Assembly: GCF_001623075.1 (NCBI RefSeq)
Contig: NZ_LMCF01000096.1
Location: forward strand, 80,007 to 144,006
DNA: 64,000 bases
Direction: 5' to 3'
Source of the DNA: Pseudovibrio sp. Ad37
GTDB taxonomy: Bacteria > Pseudomonadota > Alphaproteobacteria > Rhizobiales > Stappiaceae
The notes beneath the pieces are model-generated. The model saw nothing but the letters and a program-made list of their open reading frames with translations. It was not told the origin of the DNA and ran no database searches. This document shows, one piece after another, positions 9,581 through 18,124 of this stretch. Within the stretch, counting starts at the first letter, position 1. Each line of letters starts with the position of its first letter. The position numbers were made by a program, and so were the translations under genes.

Positions 9581-10115
9581 GTCAACCCGTTCCATCAATT
9601 ATATCGGTCACATCTCATTGAGCCCTAAAGATTGTCGCACTAGGAAATTGATTGGCAAAAGTTTTTTCCAATTACGGCACACTGAATCTCCCGTGGATAT
9701 CACCGTTTACCAATCAAGTTTTGTGGCCGAATTGAGTCTTTTTGGCCACCTCCAGGCGCTGTCCTGAACCGCAAAAGTCGATTTTCCACCCCCGCCACTA
9801 ATATTTCAAACTTCGCATATCAGCTATGCAAAATTGACCTACCTACATTATACTTACTATAATGTACTTAGACCGCACCTAAGTGAAAATGCGGGCGCCC
9901 TGTTACACTGTTTCGCAAACGCACAAAATCAGCATCTCCTAACACGCAATTTCCTAAGCAAATTCATAGGACTAGAACCATTCCAGACCTCATTGCAACG
10001 CACACAACTTGAGCGAGTTATATCACCACCCACAATTGGCCGCCCAATATCCAAAATGTATGCATTTGTATAATGTTGCCTTGCATTTTTTGCAGGTCAG
10101 CCAGCCATTTCGGAA
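9581..10115. other. Long intergenic region upstream of the pfl locus
   Basis: About 535 bases between the DSD1-type gene and the FNR-type box. It is AT-rich compared with the neighbouring genes. Two short open frames (9534-9767 and 9834-10073) are present, but they lack ribosome sites, recognisable domains and normal codon use, so I do not call them genes. No RNA gene was recognised. The region probably holds the DSD1 transcript end and upstream regulatory DNA of pflB. Confidence 0.5.
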
Positions 10116-10129
10116 TTGACATAAATCAA
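10116..10129 (+). promoter_or_regulatory. FNR/Anr/FixK-type binding site upstream of pflB
   Basis: TTGAC-ATAA-ATCAA matches the FNR/FixK consensus TTGAT-N4-ATCAA at nine of ten arm positions. It lies about 130 bases upstream of the pflB start codon. A possible -10 box TACAGT at 10151-10156 is placed so that a start near 10164 would put the site centre close to -41.5, the class II activator position. Anaerobic activation of pflB by an FNR-type regulator is well known; its use here is inferred. Confidence 0.75.
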
Positions 10130-10260
10130 GATGCGGCCCCACTTGAGGCGTACAGTCAATGTCAACAAGCACTGGACGCAAGGAAGCGTAACTCACTGCA
10201 AGCCTTTGGAATTTACTTGTAGCACCACGCTAAATTGCTCAAATGATGAAGGACCTAAAA

Positions 10261-12552
10261 ATGGGCGTTCACCAGAACATCGATAAAGCTACCTCCGACA
10301 CTCTTCCATTTCTGAAAGACGACGGACCCAAGGCTTACGCAGGTTTCAAAAAGGGTGACTGGAACAAAGAAATTGACGTGCGCAATTTCATTCAGCTCAA
10401 CTACACCCCTTATGAAGGTGCTGACGACTTCCTTGCTGGCCCAACCGCTGCAACAACCAAACTCTGGGACAACGTTCTTGAGTTGATGAAAGAAGAAAAC
10501 AAGAAAGGCGTTCTCGACGCTGACACTGAAGTTGTTTCTTCTATCGTTTCTCACGCACCAGGCTACATCAACAAAGATCTCGAAAAGATCGTTGGCTTGC
10601 AGACCGATGCCCCATTGAAGCGCGCTTTGATGCCTTACGGCGGCCTGAAAATGGCAGCAGCCGCTCTGGAGAGCAACGGTTACAAACTCTCAGAAAAAAC
10701 CGCTGAGGTTTTCTCTAAGCACCGCAAAACACACAACGACGGTGTGTTCGATCTTTACACTCCGGAAATTCGCCGCGCTCGTTCCGCTGGCATCGTAACC
10801 GGCCTTCCAGATGCTTATGGCCGTGGCCGCATCATCGGCGATTACCGCCGCGTTGCGCTGTATGGCATCGACAAGCTGATGGAAGACAAGAAAGCACAGC
10901 ATGCTTCTCTGGACGGCAACGTCCTGAACGAAGAAACACTGCGCCTTCGTGAAGAAATCTCTGAACAGTACCGTTCCCTCGCTGAACTGAAGGAAATGGG
11001 CGCTGCACACGGCTGCGACATCAACCGCCCTGCAGAAAACGCTCAGGAAGCTATTCAGTGGCTTTACCTTGGCTACCTTGCTGCGATCAAAGAGCAGAAC
11101 GGTGCAGCCATGTCTCTGGGCCGCACAACCACCTTCCTCGATGTGTACATCCAGCGCGATCTGGACAAAGGCGTCATCACAGAAGATGAAGCACAGGAAC
11201 TGATGGATCACTTCGTCATGAAGCTCCGTATGGTTCGCTTCATGCGTACTCCAGACTACAACGCGCTGTTCTCTGGCGATCCAGTATGGGTAACTGAATC
11301 CATCGGCGGCATGGGCATCGATGGCCGGACACTGGTCACCAAAAGCTCCTTCCGTGTTCTGCAGACCCTTGTGAACCTCGGCCCTGCACCAGAACCAAAC
11401 CTGACCGTTCTGTGGTCCGAGCATATGCCTAAGGGCTTCAAAGACTACTGCTCAAAGATCTCCATCGAGACATCTTCTGTTCAGTACGAAAATGATGACC
11501 TGATGCGTCGTTACTGGGGTGATGACTACGGTATCGCTTGCTGTGTATCTGCAATGCGCATTGGCAAGCAGATGCAGTTCTTCGGTGCACGTGCCAACCT
11601 TGCAAAAGCAATGCTTTACGCAATCAATGGCGGCATTGACGAAAAAACTGGCAAACAGGTTGGTCCAAAAGCGCACCCAATCACCGGCGACGTGCTGGAA
11701 TGGGAGGAGCTGGAACCACTTTACGACCAGATGCTCGACTGGATTGCAAAAGTCTACGTTCAGGCGCTGAACTGCATCCACTTCAGCCACGACAAGTACA
11801 ACTACGAGCGCGTTGAAATGGCGCTGCATGACCGCGACATCCTGCGCACCATGGCATGTGGTATTGCTGGCCTGTCTGTTGTTGCTGACAGTATCTCCGC
11901 GATCAAAAACGCGAAGGTCAAGATCATCCGTAACGACGAAGGTCTCGCAGTTGATTACGAAATCGAGGGCGACTTCCCTTGCTTCGGTAACAACGACGAC
12001 AGCGTTGACGTGATTGCAGAAGACATCATGAAGAAATTCATGGGCAAAATCCGCAATCAGCCAATGTACCGCAATGCGACACCTACACAGTCTGTCCTGA
12101 CCATCACATCCAATGTGGTGTACGGCAAAAAGACTGGCTCTACTCCGGATGGACGTAAAGCAGGCGAACCATTTGCACCGGGCGCAAACCCAATGCATGG
12201 CCGTGACCAGAAGGGCGCAGTGGCTTCCATGAAGTCTCTCTGCAAACTTCCTTACGAAGACAGCCAGGACGGTATCTCTTACACCTTCTCCATCATCCCA
12301 GGCGCACTGGGCAAGGACGAAGCTGAACGGATCGACAACCTGTCCCACCTGCTCGACGGTTACATGCATGACATGGGTCACCACATCAACGTGAACGTGT
12401 TCGATCGCAAGACCCTGGAAGACGCAATGGAACATCCTGAACTGTACCCACAGCTCACCGTTCGTGTCTCCGGTTACGCTGTGAACTTCATCAAGCTGAC
12501 CCGTGAGCAGCAGATGGATGTGATCAACCGTACATTCCACGGTCAGCGCTAA
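10261..12552 (+). CDS. pflB: Formate C-acetyltransferase (pyruvate formate-lyase)
   Basis: Glycyl-radical enzyme that converts pyruvate and CoA to acetyl-CoA and formate during anaerobic growth. The protein is 763 residues, close to the E. coli enzyme. The catalytic cysteine pair is C427-C428 in [10 protein letters not shown]. The glycyl-radical Gly is G738 in RVSGYAVNF, followed by the usual [13 protein letters not shown] ending. Both match known PflB rather than glycerol dehydratase-type relatives. I chose the ATG at 10261, which has AAGGA seven bases upstream; an ATG pair at 10243 and 10246 lacks a site. An FNR-type box upstream and pflA downstream make a complete module. The 3' end carries a tandem 27-bp repeat. 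Confidence 0.97.
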   Translation: MGVHQNIDKATSDTLPFLKDDGPKAYAGFKKGDWNKEIDVRNFIQLNYTPYEGADDFLAGPTAATTKLWDNVLELMKEENKKGVLDADTEVVSSIVSHAPGYINKDLEKIVGLQTDAPLKRALMPYGGLKMAAAALESNGYKLSEKTAEVFSKHRKTHNDGVFDLYTPEIRRARSAGIVTGLPDAYGRGRIIGDYRRVALYGIDKLMEDKKAQHASLDGNVLNEETLRLREEISEQYRSLAELKEMGAAHGCDINRPAENAQEAIQWLYLGYLAAIKEQNGAAMSLGRTTTFLDVYIQRDLDKGVITEDEAQELMDHFVMKLRMVRFMRTPDYNALFSGDPVWVTESIGGMGIDGRTLVTKSSFRVLQTLVNLGPAPEPNLTVLWSEHMPKGFKDYCSKISIETSSVQYENDDLMRRYWGDDYGIACCVSAMRIGKQMQFFGARANLAKAMLYAINGGIDEKTGKQVGPKAHPITGDVLEWEELEPLYDQMLDWIAKVYVQALNCIHFSHDKYNYERVEMALHDRDILRTMACGIAGLSVVADSISAIKNAKVKIIRNDEGLAVDYEIEGDFPCFGNNDDSVDVIAEDIMKKFMGKIRNQPMYRNATPTQSVLTITSNVVYGKKTGSTPDGRKAGEPFAPGANPMHGRDQKGAVASMKSLCKLPYEDSQDGISYTFSIIPGALGKDEAERIDNLSHLLDGYMHDMGHHINVNVFDRKTLEDAMEHPELYPQLTVRVSGYAVNFIKLTREQQMDVINRTFHGQR

Positions 12553-12609
12553 TAGCACTTGGCCAACGGTCAGCGCTAATAGCACTTGGCCAACGGTCAG
12601 CGTTAACAG
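12540..12609 (+). repeat. 27-bp tandem repeat over the pflB stop codon
   Basis: The last three sense codons and stop codon of pflB plus 15 downstream bases are repeated. Full copies lie at 12540-12566 and 12567-12593, and a third, imperfect copy starts at 12594 and decays after about 16 bases. Each copy contains CGGTCAGCG followed by TAA in the pflB frame, so the protein end is unchanged. The array sits just ahead of the pflB terminator. Confidence 0.9.
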
Positions 12610-12630
12610 CGCTGACCTCTCAAATTCCAA

Positions 12631-12664
12631 AACAAGGCGCGGGGCTCAGTCCCGCGCCTTGTTT
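12631..12664 (+). terminator. Intrinsic terminator after pflB
   Basis: A perfect 13-bp GC-rich stem with arms AACAAGGCGCGGG (12631-12643) and CCCGCGCCTTGTT (12651-12663) around a seven-base loop, followed by a short T-containing run. It lies between pflB and pflA, so pflA is probably expressed by read-through or from its own promoter in the 12665-12866 spacer. Confidence 0.9.
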
Positions 12665-12866
12665 ATTGCGACAAAAGAGCCAATCTCATGCGACAGGAGC
12701 GCACATGCACCGAAAATGAATGGCTGAGTTGCACAATTTCATCTTTAAAAACAAGGTCAAAGACCTTACTTTTAAAGCATTATAAAAAGCAGAAGCGGCC
12801 CGAGGAAAAATCCTCACTCCCTATCCAAAACAGGCCGCTCGCAAACAATGATAAAGGACGCCAGCC

Positions 12867-13601
12867 ATGCAAGACACCATGGGCTATGTTCACTCAGTAG
12901 AAACAGGCGGAACGGTAGACGGTCCCGGCCTGCGCTACATTGTGTTCACCTCTGGCTGTCCGCTGCGCTGCCTGTACTGCCACAACCCCGACACTCTAAA
13001 GCTGAAAGCCGGGAAACAATCCTCTGCCTATGAGCTTTTGAAGGACATCTCCACCTACCGCACCTATTTTGAAACTGGCGGCGGCGGCCTGACCGTGAGT
13101 GGCGGTGAACCTATGGCGCAAAAAGAGTTCCTGAAAACGCTTCTTTGGGGCTGTAACCAGATGGGCGTTCACACCACCGTGGACACCTCCGGCTACTTGC
13201 ACGCCAACCTCGATGACGAAACCATCGACATGGCAGACCTCTACCTGCTCGATATCAAATCCTGGGTGCCAGAAACCTACAAGAAGGTCACCGGCGTTGA
13301 AGTTGGCCCAACTCTTGAGTTCGCAAAGCGTCTGGAAAAGATGGAAAAAGACATTTGGATCCGCTTTGTACTCGTACCAGGCCTCACAGACGCACCAGAG
13401 AACGTTGAAGGCGTCGCAAAGTTCGTTTCTGAACTCGGCAATGTAAAGCGCGTTGATGTGCTGCCCTTCCACAAAATGGGCGAACACAAGTGGCAATCCA
13501 TGGGCAAAGCCTATCAGCTCAAAGACACCCGCGAGCCATCAGCCGAAGAAACTGAAGCTGCCAAAGAAACCTTCCGCAAGTACGGATTGGACGTGCACTG
13601 A
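12867..13601 (+). CDS. pflA: Pyruvate formate-lyase-activating enzyme (radical SAM)
   Basis: Radical SAM glycyl-radical-activating enzyme, 244 residues, near the E. coli PflA length. It uses a [4Fe-4S] cluster and S-adenosylmethionine to place the radical on the PflB glycine. The cluster cysteines are C31, C35 and C38 in GCPLRCLYCHNPDT. The SAM-binding GGGLTVSGGEPM motif and the DTSGYLH segment follow. The absence of an extra ferredoxin-like cluster insert marks it as the PflA type rather than the activase of other glycyl-radical enzymes. The start ATG has AAAGGA about nine bases upstream. It lies 200 bases after the pflB terminator. Confidence 0.96.
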   Translation: MQDTMGYVHSVETGGTVDGPGLRYIVFTSGCPLRCLYCHNPDTLKLKAGKQSSAYELLKDISTYRTYFETGGGGLTVSGGEPMAQKEFLKTLLWGCNQMGVHTTVDTSGYLHANLDDETIDMADLYLLDIKSWVPETYKKVTGVEVGPTLEFAKRLEKMEKDIWIRFVLVPGLTDAPENVEGVAKFVSELGNVKRVDVLPFHKMGEHKWQSMGKAYQLKDTREPSAEETEAAKETFRKYGLDVH

Positions 13602-13702
13602 GCATCTGCCATGCTTAGGCCACAGGCGCCCCAAAGATACCTGTCGATTACATAGGTTCTCCTGAATTTCAGGAAAAAGTCGCCACAATACCTTCCCAGA
13701 CT

Positions 13703-13728
13703 AGCCCTCGAAAACATGGGGGCTTTTT
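13703..13728 (+). terminator. Hairpin with T-run after pflA, abutting the next start codon
   Basis: Arms AGCCCTC (13703-13709) and GGGGGCT (13718-13724) pair with one G-T wobble around an eight-base loop and run into TTTTT. This looks like the pflA terminator. It ends directly before the ATG at 13730, and its 3' arm is the only G-rich stretch that could act as a ribosome site for the next gene. Confidence 0.65.
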
Positions 13729-13729
13729 C

Positions 13730-14062
13730 ATGAGTAAACGAGTTATCCTCGGTGGGCTGGCAATGCTCACCGCAAGTGCATCAGTTGCAGATGCAGGCTT
13801 TAATCAAAGTAGAGCGGAAAAATTCGCCAAGAAAAACGAAGAGCACATCATCTGCTATTACCTCTACGGTGTGAGCAACCAGAGCAACAAGCAGGACATC
13901 GCCAGAGGCGTCATCACAGCCATGGCCTACGCCAAGGGCATGAAAAAGCAGGAAGCCATCTACGCACTCGGCTACGGCTCCGGCAAGATCTCCGCCATTC
14001 TGGAAGCCGACCCAGATCACCGCGAAGACCTGATCAAAGAATACAGCAAAGACTGCAAATAG
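13730..14062 (+). CDS. Small secreted protein, unknown function
   Basis: A 110-residue protein not assigned to a family. It begins with a basic MSKR and a hydrophobic core ending at ASVADA, a typical signal peptide with cleavage near residue 22, so it is probably periplasmic. The mature part is Lys- and Glu-rich, has two cysteines (in IICYY and the last residues KDCK) that may form a disulfide, and contains an Ala-Gly rich helix pair. It has its own downstream terminator. The start codon directly follows a terminator-like hairpin, which makes its expression uncertain. Confidence 0.65.
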   Translation: MSKRVILGGLAMLTASASVADAGFNQSRAEKFAKKNEEHIICYYLYGVSNQSNKQDIARGVITAMAYAKGMKKQEAIYALGYGSGKISAILEADPDHREDLIKEYSKDCK

Positions 14063-14064
14063 AA

Positions 14065-14097
14065 AAAAGGCTGCTATCGCATAGATAGCGGCCTTTT
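14065..14097 (+). terminator. Intrinsic terminator
   Basis: Arms AAAAGGCTGCTATC (14065-14078) and GATAGCGGCCTTTT (14084-14097) form a long stem with one mismatch around a five-base loop, with the T-run built into the 3' arm. It ends transcription of the small secreted protein gene and, in the opposite direction, possibly of the BKACE gene at 14123. Confidence 0.85.
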
Positions 14098-14122
14098 GAC
14101 TTCTCAGCCTCGAAATCCCACT

Positions 14123-14959
14123 TTACTGAGGTTTTCCGAGCACTTTCAGCACGTCATCCTTGGAAACGGCGCCTTCATATCCCATTTCACTGCGGATATG
14201 AGAGACCACCTGAATACGCTCTGCATTGTCCTTGGCAAGCTTGCCAGTACCGTGCCACAAGCTGTTCTCAAAGCCGATCCGCGCATGTCCACCATGACCA
14301 AAGGCCAGCGCACCACATGCTGTTTCAGCCCGCCCAAAGGCGCAAAGCATGAACGGGTTATCCTGAGCGATATGAGCTGCAGCATCGCGAGCGCTAAGGA
14401 AACCAAGCAAATCACGCGGATCGCTCTCCTGATCCTTAGCATAACGCCCCAGCACATAAAGCTGGCTGCCATACCCGGCCGGAACAACGCCCTCACCCAT
14501 CAGCAGATCGAGACGAGCCACATCTTCCGGAGCATACAGGATATGCTGAACCGCACGGCCCGCGTCCTTCGCTTCATGATAGAACCGGCGCGCCAGATCC
14601 ATATCACCGCCCTCTGGCGCCATTTCACGCATGGCAACAGAAACAGCCTCAGGCTCCACAGCGGCAACAACATCATACTGTTCCTGCGCGCTGTACCGAC
14701 CAACAGCTTCGGTGGTGATCTGAACAGCCAGTTCAGGGCACTTGGCCGTCACCTCAAGGATAAGCTCCTTGTAAAGGCCAGCATCTAGAACATGTTGCCC
14801 TTCTGCACCGCGCACATGGGCATGAAGGGCATCCGCGCCCTCCGCTTCCACGTTCACGGCGCAAGCAACGACATCTTCAATCGTCACCGGCAGCTGCGGA
14901 TGATCCGCTTTGCCACGACGCGCGCCATTCGGTGCACTCATGATGAGCCGTTTTGTCAT
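14123..14959 (-). CDS. BKACE family protein (beta-keto acid cleavage enzyme, DUF849)
   Basis: Zn-dependent TIM-barrel enzyme of the BKACE family, 278 residues. Members such as 3-keto-5-aminohexanoate cleavage enzyme condense a beta-keto acid with acetyl-CoA to give acetoacetate and a CoA ester. The N-terminal MSAPNGARRG, the metal-binding HAHVRG block and the C-terminal VRIG-like region (ARIGFENSLWHGTGKLAKDNAE) are visible. The usual second Thr/Pro-rich N-terminal motif is short. The start ATG overlaps the stop of the upstream aminotransferase by one base, so the two are translationally coupled. The pair suggests a route in which an omega-amino acid is deaminated and the resulting keto acid is cleaved; the substrate is unknown. 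Confidence 0.88.
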   Translation of the reverse strand: MTKRLIMSAPNGARRGKADHPQLPVTIEDVVACAVNVEAEGADALHAHVRGAEGQHVLDAGLYKELILEVTAKCPELAVQITTEAVGRYSAQEQYDVVAAVEPEAVSVAMREMAPEGGDMDLARRFYHEAKDAGRAVQHILYAPEDVARLDLLMGEGVVPAGYGSQLYVLGRYAKDQESDPRDLLGFLSARDAAAHIAQDNPFMLCAFGRAETACGALAFGHGGHARIGFENSLWHGTGKLAKDNAERIQVVSHIRSEMGYEGAVSKDDVLKVLGKPQ

Positions 14960-16299
14960 TAGACAGAAACTCCGACCTGCGTGAAACTCTCTTTCATTGC
15001 AAGGCTTAGCTTCTCAACGATCTCGCCGATATGACTGTCATCAATGATGAACGGAGGCGCGAGCAGAATGTGGTCGCCGATTTTTCCGTCAACCGTACCA
15101 CCCATCGGATAACACATCAGACCAGCCTTCATGGCATTCTGCTTCACTTTCGCATGAAGCTTGAAAGATGGATCCAAAGGCTCTTTCGTGTCGCGATCCT
15201 TAACCAGCTCCAGCGCACGGAACAGACCACGCCCGCGAATATCGCCAACATGAGGATGCTGACCAAACTCGTCATGCAGCGCAGCGGAAAGCTTCTCACC
15301 CATGGTCCGCACATGCTCCATACGGCCCGGAGCCATCAACTGATCCATAACAGCAGCACCAGCAGCAGCAGCCAGAGAATGCCCCATGTAGGTATGACCA
15401 TGCTGGAAGAAACCAGAACCTGTCGCGATGGTGTCGTAGATCTCTTTAGAGCACAGCATTGCCCCAAGCGGCTGATAACCAGCGCCGATACCTTTCGCGA
15501 TAGCAACGATGTCCGGGCGAACCTCATCTTCGTTACACGCGAAGATATGACCGGTGCGGCCCATGCCACACATCACTTCATCCAGCACAAGCAGGATGCC
15601 GTACTTGTCACAGATCTCGCGAATACGTTTCAGATAGCCTTTAACAGCCGGAACCGCGCCCATGGTTGCACCAACAACAGGCTCAGCGAAGAACGCAGCA
15701 ACCTTTTCCGGTCCAACACGCAAGATCTCTTCTTCAAGAAGATTAGCAGAACGCTGGCCGTATTCTTCGAGCGTTTCACTCTCTTCCTTGTAACGATAAG
15801 CGTAACAAGGATCGATATGAGACATTTCGATCAGCAGTGGACCGAACATTTCACGGCGCCACTTGTTGCCACCAGCAGAAAGCGCTCCCAGCGTATTTCC
15901 GTGATAGCTCTGCCAACGCGCAATCATATGCGAGCGTTGGTTTTCTCCCTTTTCAACAAAGTACTGTCGTACTAATTTAACAGCAGACTCCATTGCCTCC
16001 GATCCACCTGAAACCAGATAGACACGGTCAATGCCTTCAGGAGCTTGGGCCACCAGTTTATCGGCAAGCTCTTCCGCCGGCTCACTGCCAAAAAAGCCAG
16101 TGTGAGCGAACGAAAACTTATCCAGCTGGTCCTTAATCGCGTCGATCACTTGTTCATTCGAGTGACCAAGACAGGAAACCGCGGCGCCCCCACAGGCGTC
16201 AAGGTATCTATTACCAGTGGAATCAATGAGGTAGCACCCGTCGCCCTTAGCAGCTGTTGGTAGTGTTACACGGGTATTTCTAGGAAAGATGTGGCTCAT
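14959..16299 (-). CDS. Class III PLP-dependent aminotransferase
   Basis: Fold-type I class III aminotransferase of 446 residues. It moves an omega- or other amino group to a keto acid. Visible features are the SGGSEAMESAVKLVRQY phosphate-binding region, the YHGNTLGAL block, the cofactor Asp in LVLDEVMCGMGRTGHIFA and the PLP lysine in IVAIAKGIGAGYQPLGAM. I start it at the ATG at 16299, which has CGGAGG seven bases upstream; an in-frame start 38 codons earlier adds a poorly conserved tail. It is coupled (TAATG overlap) to the BKACE gene, suggesting a two-step catabolic module. Confidence 0.92.
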   Translation of the reverse strand: MSHIFPRNTRVTLPTAAKGDGCYLIDSTGNRYLDACGGAAVSCLGHSNEQVIDAIKDQLDKFSFAHTGFFGSEPAEELADKLVAQAPEGIDRVYLVSGGSEAMESAVKLVRQYFVEKGENQRSHMIARWQSYHGNTLGALSAGGNKWRREMFGPLLIEMSHIDPCYAYRYKEESETLEEYGQRSANLLEEEILRVGPEKVAAFFAEPVVGATMGAVPAVKGYLKRIREICDKYGILLVLDEVMCGMGRTGHIFACNEDEVRPDIVAIAKGIGAGYQPLGAMLCSKEIYDTIATGSGFFQHGHTYMGHSLAAAAGAAVMDQLMAPGRMEHVRTMGEKLSAALHDEFGQHPHVGDIRGRGLFRALELVKDRDTKEPLDPSFKLHAKVKQNAMKAGLMCYPMGGTVDGKIGDHILLAPPFIIDDSHIGEIVEKLSLAMKESFTQVGVSV

Positions 16300-16506
16300 T
16301 TTACAGCCTCCGGGCTGTAGCTCTGTTGTTCGATTGACCGTCCATAGACACGCAAAACTACGCGTGACATTTTGCACAGGCACCACATTGCCTACGTCAA
16401 AGTACTTGTCCATAAAAAACTATGAAATATCTCCAGATTGTGATCGGAGACACCCGCACAAAAGACACTCGAGATATTTTACTACAAATTCCGGCAATAA
16501 AATTAG

Positions 16507-16538
16507 ACGGGGTCTTGCTTGAGTAAGCAAAACCCCGT
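16507..16538 (-). terminator. Intrinsic terminator after the MATE gene
   Basis: Arms ACGGGGT-C-TTGCTT and AAGCAA-A-ACCCCGT pair with one internal mismatch around a GAGT loop. On the minus strand the stem is followed by a T-rich run (CTAATTTTATT). It lies between the end of the MATE gene and the start of the aminotransferase gene, which are on the same strand, and so separates the two transcription units. Confidence 0.85.
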
Positions 16539-16597
16539 GCACCTAACGTGTAAGTTACTTAGTCACCGAAAGACTCCCTCAGTAAAATTTGAGTGGC

Positions 16598-17974
16598 CTA
16601 GAGCACGTCAGAGGCGGTGCGCCGCGTCTGACGAAGTATCCAGTGCGGTTTTTTCTGCGAGAACATCAAAAGCGTCATAACAAGCGTCAGCGCCTCAACC
16701 ACAGGCAGGGCGTAAAACACGCTCATCGGCCCAATCACAAACCACAGGACGACAATCAGCAAAAGCGGCATAACCAGAGACCGGGACACCGCAATCAGTG
16801 CCGACTGGGTCGCGCAATGCATACCTGTAAAATAGCCGGAGAACGCGATGTTGACACCGTTGAACAGGAAGACAGGCCAGATCACACCAATGATCTCGAT
16901 CGTCAGCTTCACCGTCGCCTGATCTGCATCTCCAACAAAGGCACTTGCCAGCAACATGGGCTGAAAAATCAATAGACAGGCAAGCAGCAAGCCAACAACA
17001 AAGTTGGTCCCGACACCAAGCGACAAGAACTGATAAATCCGACGCGGTTTCCGTGCACCAAAATTGACGCTCACCAGAGGCCCAAGCCCCTCACTCACGC
17101 CATAAAACACCATGATTCCGCTGAAAAACAGATAGTTCACGATAGTGAACGCAGCCACACCTTGGGCACCAATTTCGGTAATCAGGATCCAGTTGAACAG
17201 GAACACAACGATACCGCCAGAGCTTTCGTTGATGAACTCAGACAAACCATTATAGGCAGCCGTGTACATCACCCGCCAGGGTCCAAATGGCCGTAGAAAT
17301 CGCAACTTGGCGCTTTTATTGGCGAAATGCAAAAGCAGAAACAGCATGCCAGCCTGACTGGCCAGCCCGGTTGCCAGCGCAGCACCCCAAACCCCCCATC
17401 CCAGATACCCGATCATCCAGGCATCCAGCACAATATTGACCACAGTGATCATCACCATGCCGGCAAGGGAAAAATTGGGACGCCCGTCAATGCGGACGAA
17501 ATGCGACAGCGCAACCGCAAGGCTCAAACCGGGAAAGAACCAGGCAACGGTGAAGATATACGTCTCCACCATCTCAGCAGTCTCCGCGTTTGCGCCAAGC
17601 ATCCGTGCAGCTGTTGGCGTAAAAACAAGCAGCAATGCCGCAAACACCACGGAAAAGGCCAAGACGCTGATCAGTGCCTTCATAAAGATGTTGGAGGCAT
17701 CTCTTTCCCGTTTCTCACCGATGAACTTGCCTGCCACCACGGCAGCACCAACGGTCAGCATCACCACCACGCCAAAGTAAAGCGCAAACATAGGCGTAAT
17801 CAGGCTGATCGCAGCCAATGCCGTCGCACCAACAAAGTTTCCGACAAAGATGCCATCGATAATACTGGCAGACGCAATGGAAATCATGCCAAGCACAGCA
17901 GGAACCGCAAACCGGAAAAACTCTTTCGCCGGATGTCCCCTGGTCATCTGCTCGTTTGCCATTGCCACTGACAT
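16598..17974 (-). CDS. MATE family efflux transporter
   Basis: Multidrug and toxic compound extrusion protein of 458 residues with two MatE halves and about 12 hydrophobic helices. It should export cationic drugs or metabolites in exchange for Na+ or H+ across the inner membrane. The first half opens with FRFAVPAVLGMISIASASIIDGIFVGNFVG and the second with a helix rich in VFLFNGVNIAFSGYF. The start chosen is the ATG at 17974, with AAGGTG six bases upstream. A divergent TetR-family gene lies 150 bases away and probably controls it. The substrate is not predictable from sequence. Confidence 0.93.
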   Translation of the reverse strand: MSVAMANEQMTRGHPAKEFFRFAVPAVLGMISIASASIIDGIFVGNFVGATALAAISLITPMFALYFGVVVMLTVGAAVVAGKFIGEKRERDASNIFMKALISVLAFSVVFAALLLVFTPTAARMLGANAETAEMVETYIFTVAWFFPGLSLAVALSHFVRIDGRPNFSLAGMVMITVVNIVLDAWMIGYLGWGVWGAALATGLASQAGMLFLLLHFANKSAKLRFLRPFGPWRVMYTAAYNGLSEFINESSGGIVVFLFNWILITEIGAQGVAAFTIVNYLFFSGIMVFYGVSEGLGPLVSVNFGARKPRRIYQFLSLGVGTNFVVGLLLACLLIFQPMLLASAFVGDADQATVKLTIEIIGVIWPVFLFNGVNIAFSGYFTGMHCATQSALIAVSRSLVMPLLLIVVLWFVIGPMSVFYALPVVEALTLVMTLLMFSQKKPHWILRQTRRTASDVL

Positions 17975-18039
17975 GCTTTCACCTTTGCCTTCGAGAGTGC
18001 CCTCCCGCATTTCCGATCAAAATTGAGAAGAAATTGAAT

Positions 18040-18072
18040 TTGAACGATTGATCAACTTGGACATACGTTCAA
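18040..18072. promoter_or_regulatory. Candidate TetR operator between MATE and tetR genes
   Basis: An inverted repeat TTGAACG (18040-18046) / CGTTCAA (18066-18072) with 19 bases between, including a TTGATCAA palindrome at 18049-18056, lies in the 150-base divergent spacer. A possible -35 TTGGAC at 18057 for the tetR gene overlaps it. Its position between a TetR gene and its likely target supports an operator role, but no binding evidence exists. Confidence 0.5.
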
Positions 18073-18124
18073 TTTCGTGCTATGTCAAGATTGACCAATT
18101 TAAAGAGATAATCTGGAACGCTAT

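Noticed and set aside
9534..10073. Two short plus-strand frames between the DSD1-type gene and pflB
   Set aside because: No ribosome site, no domain, unusual composition, and one overlaps the end of a real gene.
12540..12609. CRISPR-like array at the pflB end
   Set aside because: Units are directly adjacent without spacers and include coding sequence, so this is a simple tandem duplication. No other repeat-spacer pattern was seen in the window.
11452..12630. Minus-strand open frame opposite the pflB 3' half with a repeated N-terminus
   Set aside because: The repeated residues only reflect the 27-bp tandem repeat read backwards; pflB is the real gene.
12688..12900. Short frame between pflB and pflA
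   Set aside because: No ribosome site or homology-like feature and it overlaps the pflA start in another frame.
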